Positions 35,085 through 47,994 of a DNA stretch of 64,000 nucleotides are shown here, piece after piece. The translations under genes and the position numbers were made by a program. This DNA is from Quillaja saponaria. Taxonomy: Eukaryota; Streptophyta; Magnoliopsida; Fabales; Quillajaceae. Location of the stretch: contig CM055611.1 in assembly GCA_029379385.1 (NCBI GenBank), forward strand, positions 8,618,001 through 8,682,000, given 5' to 3'. Numbering within the stretch: position 1 is the first letter of the stretch; each line of letters starts with the position of its first letter. Below the pieces are notes generated by a model. The model saw only the letters and a program-made list of their open reading frames with translations, did no database searches and was not told the DNA's origin.

Positions 35085-36780
35085 GTCTCCCTAGCTGTTA
35101 ACAACAATAGTGCCACTATTGAATTGTTGAATGGTTCCAACTTTAAGAAATGGAAGCAAGATGTTGAATTTGCCCCAGGAATTATGGATATCGATTTATC
35201 TCTACGTAGTGAGAAACCTACTGATCTTTCTGATACTAGCACTATAGCTTAGAAAGAGGCTTTTGACAAATAAGAGAGATCAAATAGGTTGAGTTTGATC
35301 TACATGAAGAGATCAATCTCTGAACACCTTTTAAGTGGGTTGCTTGAAACTCAAAATGCCAAAGACTTCATGAAAGCTGTGGGGGATAGGTACAAGGTAT
35401 CTGATAATGCTGAGACTGGAAAGCTAATAAATGATCTAGCGGGTATGAGATATGAAAATGGAACTGGGGTTCGGGAATTCATTCTTAAAATGGTTCATGT
35501 ACAAACTAAGCTTAAAAACAAAGAAATTCCAATCCCTGATAGTTTTGTGGTTCACCATTCTCTCAATTCCCTACCACCTGACTTCTCCCAAATCAAAACT
35601 ACCTATAACACCCAAAATAAATCCTGGACCATCAATGACCTTATCTCTAAGTGTGTGGCTGAGGAGGATAAGCTTAAGAAAGAAAAGAGTGAAACCACAC
35701 TTTTTGTTTCCCATTCCAATCTTAGGTCTACCAAGGGTGGTCAAGGTAAGTCTAAATTTACCTATCATAAGAAAACTCAGTATGCGAAAGGGCATGGTAC
35801 CGATCAGAAATCTGTTGTGGGTGTTCCTAAGGTTGCCATTAAAAAGGACATAACATGTTTCTTTTGCAAAAAGAGAGGTCATGTGAAAGTAGACTGCTTC
35901 AAATTAAAATCTCGGTTAGAAAAGAAAAATAAACAAGAAGGTAACTCACTTGCTTTGGTTTGTTTTGAATCCAATTTAGTTAATGTCCCATCAAATTCTT
36001 GGTGGCTTGACAGTGGTGCAACTATTCATGTTGCTTGTACCATGCAGGGGTTCAAACACAAAAGGAAGCCAAGTGATTTAGAGGCAAAGCTTAGAGTCGG
36101 GAATGATGTCGAAGTTGAAGTCGAGTCTGTAGGAATCGTCTCTTTAATATTAGAAAGTGGTTTTGAACTTGTTTTGGAAAACACATTTTATGTATTGTCT
36201 TTTAGGCGGAATTTGATTTCAGTTTCCTTGTTGGAAAAAATTGGTTATTCCTTTAATTTTGGTAATTCAAAAGTTCAGTTGCTTTTAAATTCTAAAATTC
36301 TTAGAGGGTGTGTTTTGTCCAATGGTTTATATAGAATGTGTTTAGAACCCTTAAATATTAATTCCTCTTTAAATACTGAAAAAGTTGTTTCCAAAAGATC
36401 TTTAATTAAAGAGAAATCCTCAATGCTTTGGCATAAGCGTCTGGGTTACATATCAAGGGAAAGAGTTGAAAGACTCATTAAGGATGGTATCCTACCATCA
36501 CTTGATTTTGATGACTTGGAAACTTGTGTTGATTGTATTAGAGGTAAACTGACTAAGACAAAGAAAAATGGTTCAACCCGTAGTTCAGATCTTTTAGAGA
36601 TCATTCACACTGATATTAATGGACCATATTCCAACACTTTATGTAAAAACTGTTATTTCATTACTTTCATTGATGATTTCTCCCGTTTTGATTTTCTGTA
36701 CTTGATTAAAGAAAAATATGATTCTTTTGATAAATTTATAATTTTCAAAACTGAAGTTGAAAAACAATTAGGGAAGTTAT
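35085..36780 (+). pseudogene. Copia gag, protease and N-terminal integrase
   Basis: Gag-like reading begins near 35085 (SVSLAVNNNS..LNGSNFKKWKQD) without a clear ATG and is cut by TAG 35250-35252 and TAA 35271-35273. The same frame then stays open from 35274 to 36791. It has a UBN2-type capsid, a CCHC knuckle (CFFCKKRGHVKVDC near 35857), protease WWLDSGATIHV (catalytic Asp-Ser-Gly kept), the GAG pre-integrase zinc motif (LWHKRLGYIS..CVDCIRGK) and the first integrase aspartates (HTDINGPY, ITFIDDFSRF). A frameshift near 36780 ends it. Confidence 0.9.
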
Positions 36781-39115
36781 TAAAATTGTGAGATTTGACC
36801 GTGGAGGTGAGTATTATGGAAAACATGGAGTTGATAGACAACATATAAGACTGTTTGCCAAGTACTTACAAGAGTGTGGGATTGTTGCTCAATATACCAT
36901 GCCTGGTAGCCCTGAACAAAATGGTGTGGCCGAAAGGCGTAATCGCACCCTTAAGGACATGATGAGGAGTATGATGAGTAGGTCAAACTTGCTTGAATAT
37001 CTTTGGGGGTAAGCCCTTAAAACTGCCTTGTACATCCTTAATAGGGTTCCAAGTAAAGCAGTGCCTAAAACACCTTTTGAATTGTGGACTGGGAGAAAGC
37101 CTAGCTTGAACCATTTTCGTGTTTGGGGGTGTCAAGCTGAAGCGAGAATCTATAACCCAAATGAGAGGAAAACCAACCATAGATTTACCCGCTGTTACTT
37201 TATTGGTTATCTAGATCACTCTAAAGGATACAGGTTCTATTACCCTGCAAAAGGAGCTAAAGTAGTGAAATCATAAACTGCCAAGTTCTTGGAATTTGAT
37301 GTTGTTGAGTTGGAAAAATTTTCACCTTTAGATCAGGGAGAGCGAAATGAGGATGTTACTATTCCATTATATGATTTGTCAGAAGCTACTGTTTCTGTGC
37401 CTGTTGTGAAAACAGGTGATAGGGGAGAAGTAAATGAACAAGCTGAAGTAACACCACCTGTTCCCACTGATGCTACTGCACATGGTCCTAATGAAGCTCC
37501 TCAGTAACATAATCTAGTTGCACAAATACCTATTAAAAGGTCTGAACGGCAGAGAAGACATGCTATTTCTGATGACTTCATTATGTATTTGGGTGAAATT
37601 GATTATGATGATGGTCATATTGTTGATCCCACTACATATGGAGAAGCTGTCTCCAGTCCACAGTCAGACAAGTGGATTGAAGCCATGAGAGAAGAGATGC
37701 AATCTATGGTACATAATGGTGTATGGGAGTTGGTTGCACTTCTAGAGGGTTGCAGACCCATTGGGTGCAAGTGGGTTTACAAGACCAAGAAAGATTCAAA
37801 GGGAAAAATTGAACGTTTCAAAGTAAGACTTGTAGCTAAAGGTTTTTCTCAAAGAGAAGGTGTAGACTTTAGTGAAACTTTCTCTCCTGTCTCAACTAAA
37901 GACTCTTTTAGGGTCATCATGGCATTGGTGGCTCATTTTGATCTTGAGTTACATCAAATGGATGTCAAGACAGCCTTCTTGAATGAAGATCTCGCTGAAG
38001 AGGTTTATATGGTTCAACCTGAAGGTTTTAAAGAAGATGGAGAGAGTGAACTTGTTTGTAGACTCACGAAGTCTATCTATGGTCTAAAACAAGCATCTTG
38101 ACAGTGGTTTTTGATGATGAAGTAATCACCTCTCTTGGTTTTGTTGGAAACAAGATTGATCAATGCATATATCTCAAGGTTAGTGGGAGCAAATTTATCA
38201 TACTGGTTCTATACATTGATGATATTTTGCTTGCCAGTAGTGATGTTGGTTTATTACATGAGACAAAATTAATGTTATCTAAGACCTTCGACATGAAGGA
38301 TCTTGGGGAAGCATCATTTGTCCTTGGCATTGAAATTCAACGAGACAGATCTCGTCATTTGTTAGGTCTTTCTCAGTGAGCATACATGGATCGTGTGCTC
38401 GATAGGTTTAATATGCATAAATGTAAGTCTGGGGATGTTCAAGTTGTCAAGGGTAATAGATTCAGCCAGGATCAGTGTCTCGTTAATGATTTTCAGAGGG
38501 AGTTCATGAAGAATGTGCCTTATGCTAGTGCAGTTGGAGGCTTGTGTATGCTCAGGTTTGCACCAGACCTGACATTACTTTTGCAGTGGGAGTTCTTGGT
38601 AGATATCAGTCAAACCCAGGTCCAAAACATTGGGTTGCTGTGAAGAAAGTTATGAGGTATTTGCAGAGGACCAATGATTTTGTGCTGGTGTATAGAAAGG
38701 TTGATCACCTTGAGTTGATTGGTTACTCTGATTCCGACTTTGCTGGTTGTAAGGATGATCTAAAATCCACATCAGGATACATTTTCATGTTAGCTAGGGG
38801 AGCTGTATCTTGAAAAAGTTCTAAACAGACAATCACTGCTTCTTCTACTATGCAAGCCGAGTTCGTTGCTTGTTATGGAGCATCGACACAGAGGAAGACA
38901 TTGTGACAACAGTTCTGCTGTATTCTTTTCAAAGAATAACAAGAACTCTAGTGCATTGAAAGCTATAGATATTAAGTATCTGGCTACGAGGGATTTAGTG
39001 AAAAAGGAAGACATTGTGTTTGAATATATTGAAACAAAAAATGTTAGTAGATTCTTTAACCAAAGGACTTAGGACTGGGGTTTTCAAAAATCATGTTGAT
39101 AACATGAGTATTGTG
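36781..39115 (+). pseudogene. Copia C-terminal integrase, RT and RNase H, broken
   Basis: The reading is split among several frames. 36788-37012 carries the integrase glutamate motif (PGSPEQNGVAERRNRTL); 37028-37276 the integrase C-terminus; 37583-38098 the RT N-half (CKWVYKTKKDSKG, LHQMDVKTAFLN), ended by TGA 38099-38101; 38102-38379 the RT catalytic LYIDDILLAS; 38386-38640 and 38544-38813 the rest of RT and RNase H (YSDSDFAGCKDD). 38866-39115 is the RNase H tail, after a deletion near 38880. Catalytic residues remain readable, but no product longer than one domain can be made. Confidence 0.9.
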
Positions 39116-39815
39116 GAGTCCTTTGATGTTTTTGGTTAGTGGGAGTTTGCGTTATTTTATTCAAACTAGCTAGCATGTTATATATGCTATTTTATGTTTG
39201 TTTACATCCTTGTTGGATAGTACGTTTTATTAATGAAGATAATAGTTATTTTCATTATGATATGATTAATATTGTGTATGCACATATGGTTATTTATGAC
39301 ATGTCATTGCATTAAAATCTTAAGACTTTGTGTCTGTCTTAAGTATGACGGTTTTGTCAATTTGGAGGTATGTCTCAAATGACACTAATTGGATATCTCG
39401 AGATGGTTGTTGAGACATACAAGCTTAAAATTAAGCATATGTGATTTCTAGTGCTTTGGAAAGCATTCAGTTTTAATGAAATCATTTGGAGGACCGACAA
39501 TGAAAATAACATATGTTGATCATATTTAGATACTATTTTTCTTGCTACACTACCATATCTAGATTCATTGTAGATTAAGTTATTGGCATTTGTAACCATT
39601 GATTGGTCTTGTGTCGTTTAAGTGGCACAATGATTACCATGATTCGGTGTTAATAACTTAATTGGGCTGGATTGTTTGAAGTGCGTCTCAGGACCTAAAT
39701 TTTTCTTTTAAAATTGTGGCCACATAAAAGTTATACCTTGCTCGAGAGTAGTTTTCTAAAAATATGTTTTTCAAAATTTTTAAAACTACAATTAATGATT
39801 GCCCAAGTGGGAGAA

Positions 39816-40280
39816 TGTTAGAAATTCTATTTGTGTTCTGCCATTAATTGTATGGTTTTGTTTTAATAATAAAACGGGCTTAAGGTTTGGTCCATTTGAG
39901 ACATGCTGGTAAAAGCCCATACAGTTTTATATGATCATTTGGGATAGGGCTTAAGTATACTTCTTATCTGATTAGATGTAGATTGACAATAAGTGTAGCT
40001 GAGTGACTTTAGGAGTCTTTAATGGGAGGACTCTTAGAGTTTTATCTGACATGAAATAGTTAGGTCCCCTCTCCTCTCTATATATACGCACCTTGCTCCA
40101 TTGAAAGCTGCCATCAGAAAATACATAGAGTACGGAGAGGAAGATCTGGCTGTGTGATTAATTACTGAGGCGTGCTTGGCTAAGATTTCAGATATCCGCT
40201 ACTATGGCTCAATCAGGTACGCAAACCTTATTATTAATGTGTTCTAAATTCATGTATGAGATCTTGTATAAATTTTAACA
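39816..40280 (+). repeat. 3' LTR of the copia element
   Basis: It starts TGTTAGAAATTC right after the polypurine tract AAGTGGGAGAA (39805-39815), ends AATTTTAACA, and is followed by GTTCT. 39120-39805 is the non-coding 3' leader of the element; nothing else is seen there. Confidence 0.95.
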
Positions 40281-40427
40281 GTTCTATCTTATTTGATATT
40301 CTTATTGCCTCCAAGCTTGCTTTTCCTTGACTAAACTTTAAGCCTGCATCAATATCATTTCAGGAGTGTTGCTTCCACTTGTCTCCTATATTCATGTCTA
40401 TTGGCTGATATTGTTATCCAACTACAG

Positions 40428-40514
40428 GTTTACATCATGGTTTAGAAATATAAAAAGAAAGATTTGTCCCCAGCAAAAAAGAGAAACTGAAGAACAAAGA
40501 AACTAAATTCTTGA
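40428..40514 (+). pseudogene. MUTYH-B last exon copy
   Basis: This is a copy of MUTYH exon 7 with its acceptor (CAACTACAG). Two nonsense changes are present: the MVQKY glutamine codon is TAG, and a later arginine codon is TGA (AAC TGA AGA). A third change makes CTG into CTA. Upstream exons of this copy are absent, because the duplication junction at 33021 lies in intron 6. About 100 bp of intron found in the functional gene (29023 to about 29125) is missing. Confidence 0.9.
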
Positions 40515-43500
40515 ACCAGAACTTTTCTAATAGGCGGGAGGTATTTGAACTAAATCTTGCATTCTTTTACTTTGCTGCTAAGAGACTGGATATTAGCTAA
40601 CAGCAACCTCAAATCTCAGACTACGAGAGCTGTCATTATGTAAAGTATGTGTTAAAATTATGAATTGCATTGTTATTGGGCTTGTTGTTAGGGCATCATA
40701 ACCCCTCCTTTTGTTTAAAAAAAATTATGCTTTTGCTTTCAGAAATCATATACTTGTAAATATTTATTTATTATTAGTAATATTTTAGCCCATTTTGTTC
40801 TTGACTGTCAATTGTGATTCAATGTTATCAATTTCGTCTCTCAATATTTAATTTTATCAATTGAATCCTTTAAAGATTCAATGTTATCAATTTCATCCGT
40901 CTATATATTTGACTAATTGAGAATTGTTGAAAGGTTATATTTGACTAATTGAGAATTGATGAAAGGTTTTATTTGACTAGTTAAGAAAACAAAAATGATT
41001 ATTTTTATTTAACGTGCATGTGACATTTAGAAAGGTAAATTTTTGTTTTGTTTTGTTTTTTTAAATTATATTAACATGCTAATTATCTAATTCAAAATTT
41101 ATCCATACTTTTCATAAAGACAATCTGTAACATATTATAGACAACAAAAATATTATTTCAATGATAACTTGAAAGAATTTAGGTAGGAGTGTGCAATCGG
41201 GTAGATGACTTGGGTTTGACATAGTTCTCACTTAACCTAACAAAGTTGAGTTGACAAAAATCTCACTCAACTTTTTAAGTCGAGTGGTTAGATGATAGAA
41301 AATTTCACCTGGTTAAAAACTAAGGTGGGTCAGTTGTGTTATGCCTTTTTATTTGTTGATCGACCTTACTATAGAATGATCTAATATATACTTTTAACAA
41401 ATAACTAGCTTTCATAGCATACACGTTGCGTGTGAATTATATTTACGATATTTACATATATATTCATCAATAATTAATATAAATATCAAGAAATTATAGT
41501 TAATAAAAATATACTACATATTGTTTTATTCAATTCTAATATTGATATTTAAATAGAGAAGAATTATAAGAAAAAAATTTAAAAAGATATTTAATAAATG
41601 CTAAAGGTCACTATGTAATAATAATAACTCATAGGGGTGTTTAAGAAAATTAAAAATTTCAGCCATTAAGGAACTTTTATATATTGTATAAATATAGGTA
41701 TAGGTAAGTTGTGAAATAAAAAATATTCGAAGTTATATAAATTTGTTAAAATAATATATATTTAACATGAATAAAAATTCAAATTAAATATGATAAGGTT
41801 AAAAATCAACATGAATATGGATTGAGTTGAATCATAGAATCATTTCCATATGTATTAAGAGAGTTTAGATTGGATATTAACATATTGTTTGTATATATAA
41901 AAAAGTTTTAAAATATTAGTAAATAAATCAGGGTGGGTCGGGCTCTTGGTTTAATATTTTTTTCTCCTAGATAAATAACCTAACTTGAGATAAAAGATAA
42001 AAATTCACCCAATCTAAACTCAACTAAGCCTTAAATCTCAAACTAGTTGGGGTCGGCAATATAAATCATTTTTCTCTATTCGCAATGATCCAATGTATCA
42101 TTTTCAGCAATGCCTAGAGCAGCATTATCCAAATTCACCCAATCTAAAACTCAGATTTAATCAAATTATCGGGTTTTGACCATGTCTGCTCGAGTTAGTA
42201 GGGCTCTTGGTTTTTCTACACATCTCTAAATTAGGGATTAAGAATTTATTATTTTGATATAGCAATGAGAAGTTTTTTCAGTATTACTTTCTAAATTTTA
42301 TATGCATATGAGTAATACAAGTTAATTAATTCTTTTGTTATTGTTTTAGACATGACAAATAATTATTTATGTTAATTCATAATTAAGGAAATGTAGTGAG
42401 GAGCAAAATTGAAATTGAAATTTTCTTTTCAGAAATTTGATTGAGAACATTCATGATTAGGGACTAAATTAATAATTTTAAAACCTTTTAGGGATCTATT
42501 TGATAAATTGACCATTGAAGGACAAAATCAATAAATTAAAAATCTTTTACAGATTTGATTGATGAAATTAAATATTGATAGACAAAATTCATAAATTAAG
42601 CATATTTGAGGGACCAAAGTAATAGTCTAGTATAATTTTCTAAATAAAATAGGGTCAATTGAATTTTATCCCCATAAACTACCATTTGTTTTACAATAAT
42701 CCTCATAAACTATTAAGTTAGGCATATAATCCCCTATGAGTCATAATTGACAAATATAAGTTTTTTTTTTTTTTTTTTTTTACTTTCTATCTATTGTTTC
42801 TTCTTTAAACTTTTCTTTTTCTATAAATTAAAATCTTCATATTTATCCAAATTTAGCATATTCTTTACTAGTTGTAATACCTTAATAAGAAAACAAAAAT
42901 TTTGATGAAAATATTATCTTTAAAATAAAAAATGAAGCAACTCGTATAATTTCTATAAATCAAAAAAATAATATCTATAAATCTATTGATAATTTAGATA
43001 TTATGATAAGAAAATAAAAATTATAAAATATTTAAATATTATTTATGTATGCTAAAATTGAATCAATATTCTAGAGAGTGTAGTTTCATAAAAAAATGAA
43101 AAGAAAAGATGTAAAGAGGAGAAAATATAACAAAAAATTATAGTGAGGATAATTTAGTCTTTTAAAAGTTAATTTATTAGATTTAATTACTAGATGAGTG
43201 TGGGTTATTTGCTAATTATGACTCAAATAAGGAAATTATTGACCTAATTTAATAGTTCATGAGGGTTATTGCAAAATGAGTGGAACCCAATAAAATAATC
43301 AGAATTCTAATTTTCAAATTCCAATACTGTGAGAATTGACTCTTAATTTTAGAAAAACAAAATAAATAGTGAACAAACTTTCTTAACACATATGTCTTTT
43401 GCATATAGTTTTCATAACAGTGCAAGCCTTTTCTACTTGTGTGTAGGGGTGTAAAAAAAGCCGAGGTCACATCGAGGCTTGACTCGTTAAATTTAGACAA

Positions 43501-45208
43501 TTTGAACTCGGATTGTAATTGTCAAAAACTCAATTAAAGGAAAGATATGTGACAAGGGTCAAAGAGATTCTAACATTGGCTAATTGAAAAGCAAATATGG
43601 GAAATAACCATCTAACTCAAGGAACTTCTTTAAGTTAGTTTTTTTTTTTTTTTTTTATTGTAATTTTTTATAAAATATTAATATTATATTAAATGAGCCA
43701 AACTTTGTGAAGTTTGGGTTTGGATCATTTACTAAATGAGATTTAAATAAAGCTAAACACGCCTAATTGAAAACAAATCGAGCTCAATTTTAATCCTTGA
43801 TGAGTTTGTTTTTGAAAAGCTGTGTTCATTTAGACGCTTACTTGATGCATGTTCACTTTTGCTAGTTTTCTTTTATTTTCTACGTTGTTAGATTGTTTTA
43901 TGTGAGGAGTAAATACATATGATTGAATGTACAGGGAATCATTTAAAAAAAAAAAGAAGTAAAATCATAAGGTCACATATTGTAATTTAAAAAATAATTT
44001 GAGAAAAAATAATGAAATTACGGGGACTCATATTATAATTTAAATAATAAATTAACTAGGAAATTTATACGTGGACCACTAATTTTGATAGGTGCACGGG
44101 GTGGTGGATCAAAACTGATGAATTTGTTAAGTGGTCCTATTGATATGCGCCTCTAGTAATAAAATAAGTTTTTAATTATATTTTTTTTTTCACTTTCTAC
44201 TATATGATTTGTTTTCTAAGCCCCTCTTTTAATTTTATTTTTTTTCAAATAATTTTTGTTTTTGCTTTGTTTTTTTTTTTTTTGGGTACAATTTTCTTAA
44301 TTTAGAAAAATAATTTATATTAAAATAAAAAAGAAATTACAAAGATTTAGGAGAAAAATAGTAATAATGGTTGAAGAGTGTGACATTGAGGTAAGGCTAG
44401 TGTTTGACATTAGGATATAAATTTATAGTAGTAACAAGGGCATTTCGCTTATAGTTTTATCCTTTTATATAGAAAATTACTTATCTCATCAGATAAAATA
44501 ATATATATATATATAAAAAATTTTCATGTTTATGAAAAAAACACATTACTTCTTATTTAAATATGTTATTATTTAAACAAAAAAAAGAAGAAGTTAAAAT
44601 CTACCCTAAAGATTTATTTATATATATATATATAAAAGTTATAAGTTCATTCTAATTATTAACAAAATAATTAGAGACATTTTCATTTTAATAGAATATT
44701 GTATGGATTCTCATTTGTTAGTTGAAGGAATATTATTTTTATAAATAGAAAGTTTTAGTAAAAAACCAAAAAAATTATAATATCATAATAGTTTAATATT
44801 ATGCGTAGTTAATATTTAATCCAGTAAAAATTTTCGCAGATGGTATTAGAAAAAAAAAATTAAAAAATCCCTATGCAGCACTGATGAAATGGAAAAACTA
44901 AAATTATAATAAAAAAAGAAAAAAAAAAGTAACTGAGGACTAGGCCCCAAAAACAAATTGGTGAGGGACTCAAGCCCAACTCCCATGCACGTGCCCTAGC
45001 CATGTCTACCCTCAGTCTCTTCTTTAATGGTTTACGATTTCAGCCTTCTACAAATACCAGTTATAGTCGATCACCGACTCGCGTTTCTATAACTATCTAG
45101 TTCCTTTCACCTTTCTATATCTACCAGTTTTAGCCTTCTCCTACGATTTCATCTTTTTCTTCTACGTTTCAGCTCTTACGTACTGTCAGCTTTCTTGGTT
45201 TGTAAGTA
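40515..45208. repeat. Duplication copy B, non-coding part
   Basis: It aligns in order with 29235-32944 of copy A but carries about 0.95 kb of extra DNA at 41184-42119. T-runs lie near 42763-42781 and 43640-43657. No gene was seen. The final 250 bases become less AT-rich and form the leader of NAC-B. Confidence 0.8.
41184..42119. repeat. Insertion specific to copies B and D
   Basis: It starts near GTAGGAGTGTGCAATCGGG and splits a sequence continuous in copy A (29930). The right part contains CTCAAACTAGTTGGGGTCGG near 42040, which resembles a dispersed repeat motif I have seen in dicot DNA. The left end recurs in copy D at 63826 and runs off the window. No inverted repeats or coding domain were found, so the element class is unknown. 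Confidence 0.55.
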
Positions 45209-46583
45209 ATGGAGTACTGTTATCCTCATGGTTTTCGCTTTGATCCAACTGATGAAGAACTTGTTCTTTATTACCTTTACAATAAGGTGCATGGCTTTCC
45301 TATGTCTCCGGAGGTTGTGATCGATTGTGATATTTATGGAGATGACAATGTTTGGTCGAAATTGTTTGATCATAGAAAAGAAAATTCTGTGTATGTATTC
45401 ACAAAATTAAAGAAGAAAAACAAGAATGGTTCAAGAGTAGAAAGAGTTACAAAATCAGGTACTTGGAGGTGTCTGTGAAAAAACGATTTATGGAAGAAAG
45501 GGTGAAAGGAAAAATAAAAAAATTGGGACTAAAAGAAATTTTACATTCATGGCCAACAAGAAAGGATCAATGGGTCGTTGGACTATGCATGAATACCGTA
45601 TCAATGACTGCCTACTACTCAATGGACAAAAAGTAAGTCTTTCTTTTATGTGTTCTTAATTTCAAATAATTTATTTATTTATTTTATGAATCCTGTCTCT
45701 ATTCAATTTGTCTATCTCGTATTTATATTTGTATAAGTAACATGAATTGTTGGAATATCAAAACTCAACATCATATACGTACTGTATTATTTGTGTAAGA
45801 TTAGTGAGGGTATTAGCACTTTATTGACTGGTACCATTGCCGAGATACTGCAAGACTTTCCCGGAGCACAAATCCTTTCCATTAAATTTAATGTCTTATA
45901 CAGGTTGAGTAATTTGTTTGAGTCTCCCAAACCAAGGACCTGGCATGTCCAATACTATCACTATACAAGTCTGATTTCTTGCAATTAATCAAGAGAAATA
46001 GGAATTCCAAAAGAGCAACATTTTTTTAGATGATTCTAGTTTTATTAATGTTACTGCCCAATCACCTTTTAGAAGCATGCCTCTCAATTTTCAGTACCTT
46101 CAAAGGAGAAGATGCATAATATTGTTTGTATATATATGAAAAGGTTTTGGATATGCATGCAGTACCTAATATTTATGCTTGACAGTGACTAAAATTTGAA
46201 ATTTTTTAGGAGGAAGATTATGTTATTTGTAGAATCAACCTCAAAGACTGAAAAAGAGAAGAGATTATTCAAAAGAAGAAAGTGACAGTGTCATTCCATG
46301 CATTGATAGAATTGAAGGCTCAAGTTCATCTGCCAACAATTCCGAATCAAGAGAACCAATTATTGATGGAGAAGTAATAAATGGAAAAATTGGGCTTGAT
46401 GTGAATTCTAATATGCTCTCGAATGAGGAATTGCCAGCTATGGACATAGAGGGTTCTGATCTCCTCTTGAAAGAGGAATTGGTACATATGAATGTTGATG
46501 GCTCGGATAGTGACGTGTGGGAACAGTTGGTTGACTTACTTTACAACGACTCAGAGTTGAATCCAATTGTTAAATTTAATTAG
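45209..46583 (+). pseudogene. NAC-B: NAC-domain transcription factor pseudogene
   Basis: Two exons: 45209-45632 (donor GTAAGTC) and 46210-46583 (acceptor TTTTTTAG). Exon 1 encodes an N-terminal NAC domain (GFRFDPTDEELVLYYL, then VIDCDIYGDDNVW). A frameshift near 45474 produces TGA 45476-45478 in place of the subdomain C/D continuation, which resumes in another frame as CEKTIYGRKG and WTMHEYRI. Exon 2 begins EEDYVICRI (subdomain E), then a four-base deletion against NAC-C gives TGA near 46250. The out-of-frame remainder is an acidic, leucine-rich tail (SNEELPAMDIEGSDLLLKEEL), the type of region that activates transcription in NAC factors. Two independent lesions make a functional product unlikely. 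Confidence 0.88.
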
Positions 46584-47856
46584 CTTGGCTGATTTTGTGT
46601 ATGTGGTTGTAATGTTCACTTTTGTTGTATCCTGTTTCATAGAGATGGTAGGTTAGTTATACAAATTTATTGAGACCCAATATTTGGTGTTTATGAAATA
46701 AATAAATCTGATATATTGATTGTCGATAATTTAAGAGATGTATTTTGCTTGTGAGCTGGTCTAGTTGTTACAAGTGTGATGGAGAGGGTTTACCACCTGA
46801 TTCTTCATTGTTTTGTGGCTACAAGTTTGTGGCAGTTCGTGTCTCTTTATTTATGCCACATACAATTCTAGGCGTGACTCTGAGATGGGCATAACTTTGT
46901 TTCTGGTTATTTACTATACATGTTCCAGTGGAAAAGATATTTTCTTTATTGTTTGCTTTCTTGAGTGTTTATTCAGCCCTCTTAAATGACTGTTACTCTT
47001 ATGAAAATACCTAATGTTATTAAATGTAATATTCATAAACATGATCAACTAGACATTAATATAATATATATAATTATATAATTTTTAATTAATATTAAAA
47101 TTTAGTATAATTGATAGAAGTTTGTTTCAATTTACATGGCTTAAGCTGCATTGCTTAATTAAGAGAATATGTTGTATTTAGTTTTTGAGAAAAATAATAA
47201 GATAAATATTCATACTCACAAGAAAATAGCATAAATGAGACAGAGTAACTTCGTGCCTGTTCAAGTAATAATTCTCATGGAGGTAAATTACAACATAAAT
47301 TAACAAGAAAAACTTCTAAAACATAAGGACCAAGGAAAGTGTTTTTTCTTAAATCATTTTATACAAAAAGAATTGGAGCATAACATACTAAATATTATAG
47401 CTAACCAAATATACATTTTATGAAAGTAAAAAGATAACAAAATATACATTCACCCTAAAAAGAATTGTTCTGTAGAACTTTCACTGACCAATTATAGTGC
47501 CATATCAACATTATACTCTCTTTCTCTTTTACTTCTGGACTTGAATAGCTTCAGTTTCTTCCAAAAACTTTGTAGTGTTCTAGTATTCAAAAAGTTGGTA
47601 CAAATATGACTATACTGTACCACCACAAACTAGATACTCGACTTTCCATACCTTTTGCAATCCATTTACGTACAAGAAATTGAATGTCCTTTCCTTCACA
47701 CAAAGCTGAAGAAATCAGTGAACGGTTTACTTCTTTCACCACATGATATTCCATCTATATGCTTAAATCTTAATAACATGAAGAGCAGCAGGTTCTCTGT
47801 AAAAAAAATGATGCAATTCCATTCCATAATGGCCATTTCCTATGCTTAGATTGGAT
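46584..47856. other. NAC-B 3' flank and exportin-7 3' flank
   Basis: The region is non-coding. The part 46720-46860 (GTCGATAATTTA..GTTTGTGGCAGTT) recurs after NAC-C (52275-52400) and at 62045-62160. The part 47220-47600 recurs at 62260-62650. It therefore belongs to the duplicated unit and probably holds the converging 3' UTRs of the NAC (plus) and exportin (minus) genes. Confidence 0.7.
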
Positions 47857-47994
47857 TTACTTTGCACGAAACTCATGTCTGAATATGGTCAGGTTTTGAG
47901 TGAACTTGTCCCTGTTCTCTGAATTTAAGTTGCGAGTAACATCTGCCATAAGTTTATCAAAACACAGTGCAAGCCGCTGATGCTGATCCACTGG
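47857..47994 (-). pseudogene. Last exon of an exportin-7 (RanBP16-type) gene
   Basis: On the minus strand an acceptor (TTTGTAG) at 47995-47996 is followed by an open exon of 45 codons plus stop. It encodes PVDQHQRLALCFDKLMADV then FTQNLTIFRHEF and ends TAA (47857-47859). This matches the conserved C-terminus of exportin-7, a Ran-GTP-dependent nuclear transport receptor. No preceding exon was found at 48000-49100, where at least one would be expected within about 1 kb. So it is most likely a 3' fragment carried with the duplication; a very long preceding intron cannot be excluded. Confidence 0.75.

Larger units (their letters stand above)
33115..40280 (+). mobile_element. Ty1/copia retrotransposon, full-length but coding-dead
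   Basis: A 7,166-bp element with 466/465-bp LTRs, a tRNA-Met primer site, a polypurine tract and a GTTCT target duplication. Domain order gag, protease, integrase, RT, RNase H is diagnostic of copia. LTRs differ at roughly 30 positions by eye (about 6-7%), so it is much older than gypsy-2. It inserted into the MUTYH-derived part of copy B, after that duplication. A 1.5-kb leader (33581 to about 35080) precedes gag and contains a GC-rich hairpin island. The coding region has many stops and frameshifts. Confidence 0.97.

Noticed and set aside
45209..46583. NAC-B as a functional gene
   Set aside because: Two independent frame lesions (near 45474 and 46250) contradict it. Alternative splicing cannot restore subdomain C, because the shift lies in mid-exon.
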